Origin: Candidatus Bathyarchaeota archaeon
GTDB lineage: Archaea; Thermoproteota; Bathyarchaeia; TCS64; B23
Assembly (NCBI GenBank): GCA_029259285.1
Contig: JAPDJB010000102.1
Coordinates: forward strand, 1-9,399
Length of the DNA stretch: 9,399 bases
Direction: 5' to 3'
In this document: one piece after another, positions 6,068 to 9,399 of the stretch
How positions within the stretch are numbered: position 1 is the stretch's first letter
Layout of the letters: each line of letters begins with the position of its first letter
Notes under the pieces: model-generated
The model's input: the letters and a program-made list of their open reading frames with translations, nothing else
What the model was told of the DNA's origin: nothing
Databases searched by the model: none
Program-made: the position numbers and the translations under genes

Positions 6068-6317
6068 GCTGGTCATAAGGCTGAGGAGGGTTCGAATAGA
6101 GCCTGAGAGGGAGAGGGAGCATCTCATAAACAGGTTGAAGATAATCATCAGGAGGCTTGAGAGGCTGATAGAGAACCCGAATACATCCATCAAGATAAGG
6201 TTAAGGGCGATAGACACCCTCACCAGAGTCATCAGAATGTGCTACACCATGATCAGGGATGTGGAGATCGATAGCCTTGAGCGAGAAATTGAAGCGCTTG
6301 AGAAAGAGGAGACGTGA
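6060..6317 (+). CDS. Terminase small subunit candidate
   Basis: 85 residues from ATG 6060, with GGAGGTGGT at 6046-6054 and an 8-base overlap with the upstream gene. It is entirely helical, with long amphipathic stretches: EREREHLINRLKIIIRRLER, then TSIKIRLRAIDTLTRVIRM and a final acidic helix (IDSLEREIEALEKEE). Small size, coiled-coil-like helices, the segment 'NTSIKIRLRAIDTLTRVIR' followed by an oligomerisation-type helix, and a position immediately before the large terminase all match small terminases, which recognise viral DNA and start packaging. No distinct N-terminal helix-turn-helix is obvious; the upstream 81-residue protein may supply that function. Assignment rests mostly on context and helical pattern. 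Confidence 0.55.
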   Translation: MSELVIRLRRVRIEPEREREHLINRLKIIIRRLERLIENPNTSIKIRLRAIDTLTRVIRMCYTMIRDVEIDSLEREIEALEKEET

Positions 6318-7674
6318 ACTAATAGAGAGGAAGAAGCTGAAGAAAGCGAAAATAAAACTCCCAACAGACCCAATAGAGTTCTGCGAGAAGATACTCCACA
6401 TAAGGCTGACAAGCTATCAGCGGAGACTTCTAAGGCTGCTGGCTGAGGGCCATAGACGTATAGTTCTCCGATGGGCAAGGCAGACAGGTAAAACCTACAT
6501 ACTGGCTGCAGTTCTCATCTGGTATTGCTCAACGCATCCAGGCTCCACAGCCCTAATAGTTGCTCCAGGATTGAGGCAGAGCCTAATCCTCAGCGACAGG
6601 ATACATGGCTTCCTAAACCAGATGGAGTCGAGCGTGAGGAGAAGCATCATCGAGAAGGCTCTTAGAACCATTATAAGGTTTAGGAATGGCAGTCAGATCG
6701 TTGCGCTCCCCAACAGCGAGCACCTGCTCAGGGGCTATACGGCTCATCTAGTCATCTGCGATGAGGCAGCCTTCTTCCACAACGATGAGGCCATCTTCCC
6801 CCACATCCTAATGCCGATGATGGCGACGACAAACGGCGTCATGATCGTAAGCAGCACACCCTGGGGAAGGAGATCAATCTATCATCAGCTGAATCAAGAC
6901 CCTGATTGGGTTTTGATCCACGTCCCCTGGACCGAGGCGGTTAAAGAGGGGATATACAGCAGAGAGTTCGTCGGGGAGATTGAGAAGCTGCGAGAGACGA
7001 GGCCTCAGGCCTTCAGGATGGAGTATGAAGCCGAGTTCATAGAGGATGAGGAGGCATGGCTGAGCCAAGACCTACTGGCCAGAGCCATCGACGAGGAGCT
7101 GGAATACTACCGCATAGGGGACAGAGCCAGGGGGCAATTCTACATAGGCCTAGACCTCGCGGAGCGAAGAGACTACACAGCCATCGCAGTCATACAGCGG
7201 GAGGATCAACTGCTCAAACTGGTTCATAGGCGTAAATTCCCCCTAGGAACAGGCTTAGCGGCGGCCATAGGCTACATAAAAACCCTGAGAGACAGATGGA
7301 GGAGCATAAGGAGGGTCTACGTCGACATAACGAAGCATGGAGAATACTTCATACAAGACATGCATGAAGCAGGAATACCGGAAGCAGAAGGCATAACCTT
7401 CACACAGAGACGCAAACAAGAGATGGCCCAACTATTGAGACAGAGAATACAGGAGGGGAGGCTACGCATACCCTACGACAGAGAACTCCTAAACGAACTA
7501 AACATAGAAAGATACACGCTGACAAAAACAGGAGCCATAAGGTTCTATCACCCCGAGGGGACACATGACGACCAATTCTGGGCGCTCGCCCTCGCCGTCT
7601 ATGCGGCGGAGAAAACGATATTTAGGCCTCCGAAGGCTTTGATGGAAGATAAATCTTATTTTAAGAAAAGATGA
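6259..7674 (+). CDS. terL: Terminase large subunit (packaging ATPase/nuclease)
   Basis: Up to 471 residues from ATG 6259, overlapping the upstream gene by 59 bases. TTG codons at 6277, 6289 and 6298 are alternative starts, and no ribosome site is decisive. The ATPase domain has Walker A ARQTGKT (about 73-79) after a basic N-terminus and the Q-motif-like TSYQRRLL (about 51-58), Walker B LVICDEAAFF (about 164-173, D168/E169), and the coupling motif SSTPWG (about 198-203). The RNase H-like nuclease domain has GLDLAERRDYTA (about 297-307, D299), YVDITKHG (D356) and the closing THDDQFWALALAVYAA (D437, D438), supplying the metal-binding acids. It would drive DNA into the procapsid and cut it. Its 3' third is A/C-rich with ATA, AGA and CTA codons, unlike the G-rich small genes upstream. 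Identity is confident; the subfamily and cut mode (cos or headful) are not. Confidence 0.95.
   Translation: MWRSIALSEKLKRLRKRRRELIERKKLKKAKIKLPTDPIEFCEKILHIRLTSYQRRLLRLLAEGHRRIVLRWARQTGKTYILAAVLIWYCSTHPGSTALIVAPGLRQSLILSDRIHGFLNQMESSVRRSIIEKALRTIIRFRNGSQIVALPNSEHLLRGYTAHLVICDEAAFFHNDEAIFPHILMPMMATTNGVMIVSSTPWGRRSIYHQLNQDPDWVLIHVPWTEAVKEGIYSREFVGEIEKLRETRPQAFRMEYEAEFIEDEEAWLSQDLLARAIDEELEYYRIGDRARGQFYIGLDLAERRDYTAIAVIQREDQLLKLVHRRKFPLGTGLAAAIGYIKTLRDRWRSIRRVYVDITKHGEYFIQDMHEAGIPEAEGITFTQRRKQEMAQLLRQRIQEGRLRIPYDRELLNELNIERYTLTKTGAIRFYHPEGTHDDQFWALALAVYAAEKTIFRPPKALMEDKSYFKKR
7655..7663 (+). promoter_or_regulatory. TATA-like box for a leaderless transcript of the pentapeptide gene
   Basis: CTTATTTTA lies inside the end of terL and is centred 26 bases before the GTG at 7685, the spacing expected when transcription begins at the start codon. 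Purine/A-rich sequence precedes it, as a BRE would. The bases just before the GTG (ACATCTCTTC) contain no Shine-Dalgarno motif, unlike almost every other gene here, which supports a separate leaderless transcript. Confidence 0.5.
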
Positions 7675-7684
7675 ACATCTCTTC

Positions 7685-9322
7685 GTGGCCAAGCAAAAAT
7701 GCACATACAGGGCAGAATACTTCGATCATGAAAAAGGGGAATGGGTTATATTCGAGTGTGAAAATGAAGCAGTCCAAGATGGATTATGCATATTCCATCA
7801 CCCAACATATTGTAAGGAGCATGAAAATGAAGTTAGAGAAAAATTTTATGATAAAGTTAAGGCATCTATAAAGAAGGGAAAACCACTAAAGTGCATAGGA
7901 TATAATCTTCCGGAGATAAATTTATTCAATGTGGAGTTTAATGTTCCTATATACTTCGAGGAAACAATATTCTCAGGAAAAGTAAACTTCAGAAAATCGG
8001 TATTTTTAAGAGAAGTAAGCTTCATGGGAGCGACATTTTCAAGAGAAGTTAATCTTGTGGAAACAATATTTTCAGGAGAAACATGTTTCACTGGAGCGAC
8101 ATTCTTAGGAAAAGCATATTTCGTAAGGGCAACATTCTTAAGAGGAGCAGACTTTGGAGAAACAAGATTCTCAGAAGGAGCATATTTTATAGGAGCAACG
8201 TTTTTAGAGGAGGCAGACTTCTTTGAAGCAAAATTTTCAAAGGAAGCATACTTCTGGGGAGCGACATTCTCAGGAAAAGCATACTTTGAGGTAACGGTCT
8301 TCTCGGGAGAGGCAGACTTTAGGGGTGTGAAGTTCTTCGATAGCGCTTCATTTGAATATTCTCGCTTCCTTGACGAGACCAGCTTTGTCGATGCATATTT
8401 TTCTTCGGGTTTTTTGGCGCGATCCATAGATCTATCAAAGTATATTTCATTTCGTGATGTCTATTTTGAGAGAAAGGACAGAGTTATCTTTGATGGTATT
8501 GATTTAAGCCGAGTTTCATTTCTATATACAAATATAGATAGAGTTAGATTTAGAAATATTTCAAATTGGGGGAAATATACAACATTTGATAGCTACTTAC
8601 TAATTATAAAAAATTCAGAAGAAGAAATGAAAGAAGAATTGAAGAAATTAATTAAGCATTTAGAAGATATTATTAAAAATGATGAGAAATTTAGGATGGA
8701 GTTAAATAGGAAGTTCTCCAGAATGAGATTGAATAATGATTTATTAAATGAGTTGAAAAAAAGAGAAAGGGAAATGATAGAGGATGCTATTAGTCGATAT
8801 AAAAGTGGAAAGTTAATAAAGGAGTGGAAAAAACATCTTGAAGGTCTCGGGTATATTACTTTGGATAATGTTTTAAGTGTTTTGAGAGATTTGAGAGAGA
8901 ATCATGACTACTATATGAAGTATGAGGAGAGCGGTAGATTCTTCATCGAAGAGATGGAGCTGAAAAGGAGATTAGCGAGGAAGGAGAAGGGTGGCATCGA
9001 GGGTTGGGCCGATTGGCTCGCCCTCACCATATATAAGGCTCTCAGCCTCTATGGTGAAAGCTATCTCAAACCCCTCGGTTGGGCAATTTTAACGATCCTG
9101 CTCACAGCCCTCTGGAAGGCTCTACCAACAGCCATAGGGAATTCACTTCTCTACCTACCGAGGGAATTCCTAAGGCAAATAAGACCGAGTATCGCAGCCT
9201 TTCTACAACTCAGATGGGATGAGACCATACCAACCCTCATCGAGAGAATTCTCTCGATCCCCATATTAGGCTCCCTCTACATATCGCTGAGAAGAAAGCT
9301 GGAGAGAAGAATAAGACACTAA
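7685..9322 (+). CDS. Pentapeptide-repeat protein with zinc-finger-like N-terminus and membrane C-terminus
   Basis: 545 residues from GTG 7685, read as leaderless (no ribosome site; TATA-like box 26 bases upstream). Domains in order: a Cys/His-rich region (C6, C25, C35, H38, H39, C43, H46) that could bind zinc; pentapeptide repeats about 85-300 with A/F at five-residue steps (ATFLGKAYFVRATFLRGADF); a charged coiled coil about 310-425 (EEEMKEELKKLIKHLEDIIK); and a C-terminus with IYKALSLYGESYLKPLGW, a hydrophobic helix about 461-484 and another about 515-535. The 'Y..LS.YGE...PL...' motif before a membrane helix is known from archaeal pentapeptide proteins with channel-like C-termini. Pentapeptide repeats fold as a quadrilateral beta-helix; some mimic DNA. 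The role here is unknown: a membrane-anchored host-interaction or defence-type accessory protein is possible. The centre is very A/T-rich while the C-terminus is not, suggesting a mosaic gene acquired late. Confidence 0.85.
   Translation: MAKQKCTYRAEYFDHEKGEWVIFECENEAVQDGLCIFHHPTYCKEHENEVREKFYDKVKASIKKGKPLKCIGYNLPEINLFNVEFNVPIYFEETIFSGKVNFRKSVFLREVSFMGATFSREVNLVETIFSGETCFTGATFLGKAYFVRATFLRGADFGETRFSEGAYFIGATFLEEADFFEAKFSKEAYFWGATFSGKAYFEVTVFSGEADFRGVKFFDSASFEYSRFLDETSFVDAYFSSGFLARSIDLSKYISFRDVYFERKDRVIFDGIDLSRVSFLYTNIDRVRFRNISNWGKYTTFDSYLLIIKNSEEEMKEELKKLIKHLEDIIKNDEKFRMELNRKFSRMRLNNDLLNELKKREREMIEDAISRYKSGKLIKEWKKHLEGLGYITLDNVLSVLRDLRENHDYYMKYEESGRFFIEEMELKRRLARKEKGGIEGWADWLALTIYKALSLYGESYLKPLGWAILTILLTALWKALPTAIGNSLLYLPREFLRQIRPSIAAFLQLRWDETIPTLIERILSIPILGSLYISLRRKLERRIRH
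7961..8404 (+). repeat. Degenerate 30-bp tandem coding repeats (pentapeptide array)
   Basis: About fifteen 30-base units encode two pentapeptides each. Recurrent blocks are GGAGCGACATT (for example near 8028, 8093 and 8260) and ATTCTCAGGAAAAG (near 7969 and 8264). The alternation of 'GATF' and 'AYF/ADF' units also gives a 60-base higher order. Nearly identical distant units suggest expansion or recombination by unit duplication. Confidence 0.75.
9239..9258 (+). repeat. Perfect 20-bp palindrome near the 3' end of the pentapeptide gene
   Basis: ATCGAGAGAA is followed by its exact reverse complement, with GAATTC at the centre, inside the codons for IERILSI. It ends about 60 bases before the stop codon. 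No T-run follows. It is a second exact palindrome in this window and may be a protein-binding site or RNA hairpin. Confidence 0.7.
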
Positions 9323-9399
9323 GAAGAACTATGAGGTTCAAAGGGGAGACTTCAATTGGAGCGAGGAGTCCAGGGTCTTAGTTAGGAGTTTTGTCGAGG
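9323..9399. other. Non-coding or unresolved right edge
   Basis: After the last stop codon I find no supported gene. A frame on + from 9315 stays open to the edge (reading KNYEVQRGDFNWSEESRVLV) but has no ATG, GTG or TTG, so it could be a remnant. A reading on the - strand, closed by a stop complementary to 9338-9340, is also open to the edge. Neither can be judged on this length. Confidence 0.3.

Noticed and set aside
7961..8404. CRISPR-like array because of regular 30-base periodicity
   Set aside because: There are no conserved repeats separated by unique spacers; the period keeps the reading frame and encodes pentapeptides.
7846..8427. 193-codon open frame on the - strand opposite the pentapeptide repeats
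   Set aside because: Its periodic Ser/Lys/Pro-rich reading is the exact antisense of the 30-base repeats; it has no ribosome site and no independent domain pattern.

Overview
The window looks like part of a tailed (head-tail, Caudoviricetes-like) virus or provirus of an archaeon, probably a thermophilic one. Several features point that way. Arginine is mostly AGG/AGA and isoleucine often ATA. GTG starts are frequent. Shine-Dalgarno sites are strong (GGAGGTGAT types). Stop/start overlaps (GTGA, ATGA) are tight, and the one gene that stands apart has a TATA-like box placed for a leaderless transcript. I cannot name the host from sequence alone; a Bathyarchaeia-type or other Thermoproteota-like lineage is a guess. 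All supported genes lie on the + strand, with almost no intergenic space.

Layout. Positions 1-3560 are a tail module: the C-terminus of a probable tape measure protein (whose last 20 or so residues are in a different frame), a small tail/baseplate-type protein, a winged-helix protein, and an 834-residue tail hub protein interrupted by a LamG lectin-like domain and two further beta-rich carbohydrate-binding-like segments. Positions 3557-4317 hold three small genes: a 48-residue single-pass membrane protein, a basic protein of unknown function, and a two-helix membrane protein that could be a holin. Positions 4314-5810 encode an ABC-type ATPase fused to a GNAT acetyltransferase-like domain (the COG2401 type). 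A perfect 26-bp palindrome lies at the 3' end of that gene. Positions 5822-7674 form a packaging module: a small helical protein, a terminase small subunit candidate, and a clear large terminase with ATPase and nuclease motifs. Positions 7685-9322 carry a compositionally foreign gene: a zinc-finger-like N-terminus, pentapeptide repeats, an A/T-rich coiled coil and a membrane C-terminus, with its own promoter.

How the genes work together: the tape measure, small tail protein and hub would build the tail tip, with the hub's lectin-like inserts probably contacting the cell surface. The small membrane proteins may act in exit or entry. TerS/TerL package DNA. The ATPase-acetyltransferase and the pentapeptide protein are accessory genes of unknown role. 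Terminase downstream of the tail genes implies a circularly permuted map or an integrated/permuted genome end nearby. The last 77 bases hold no gene I can support.
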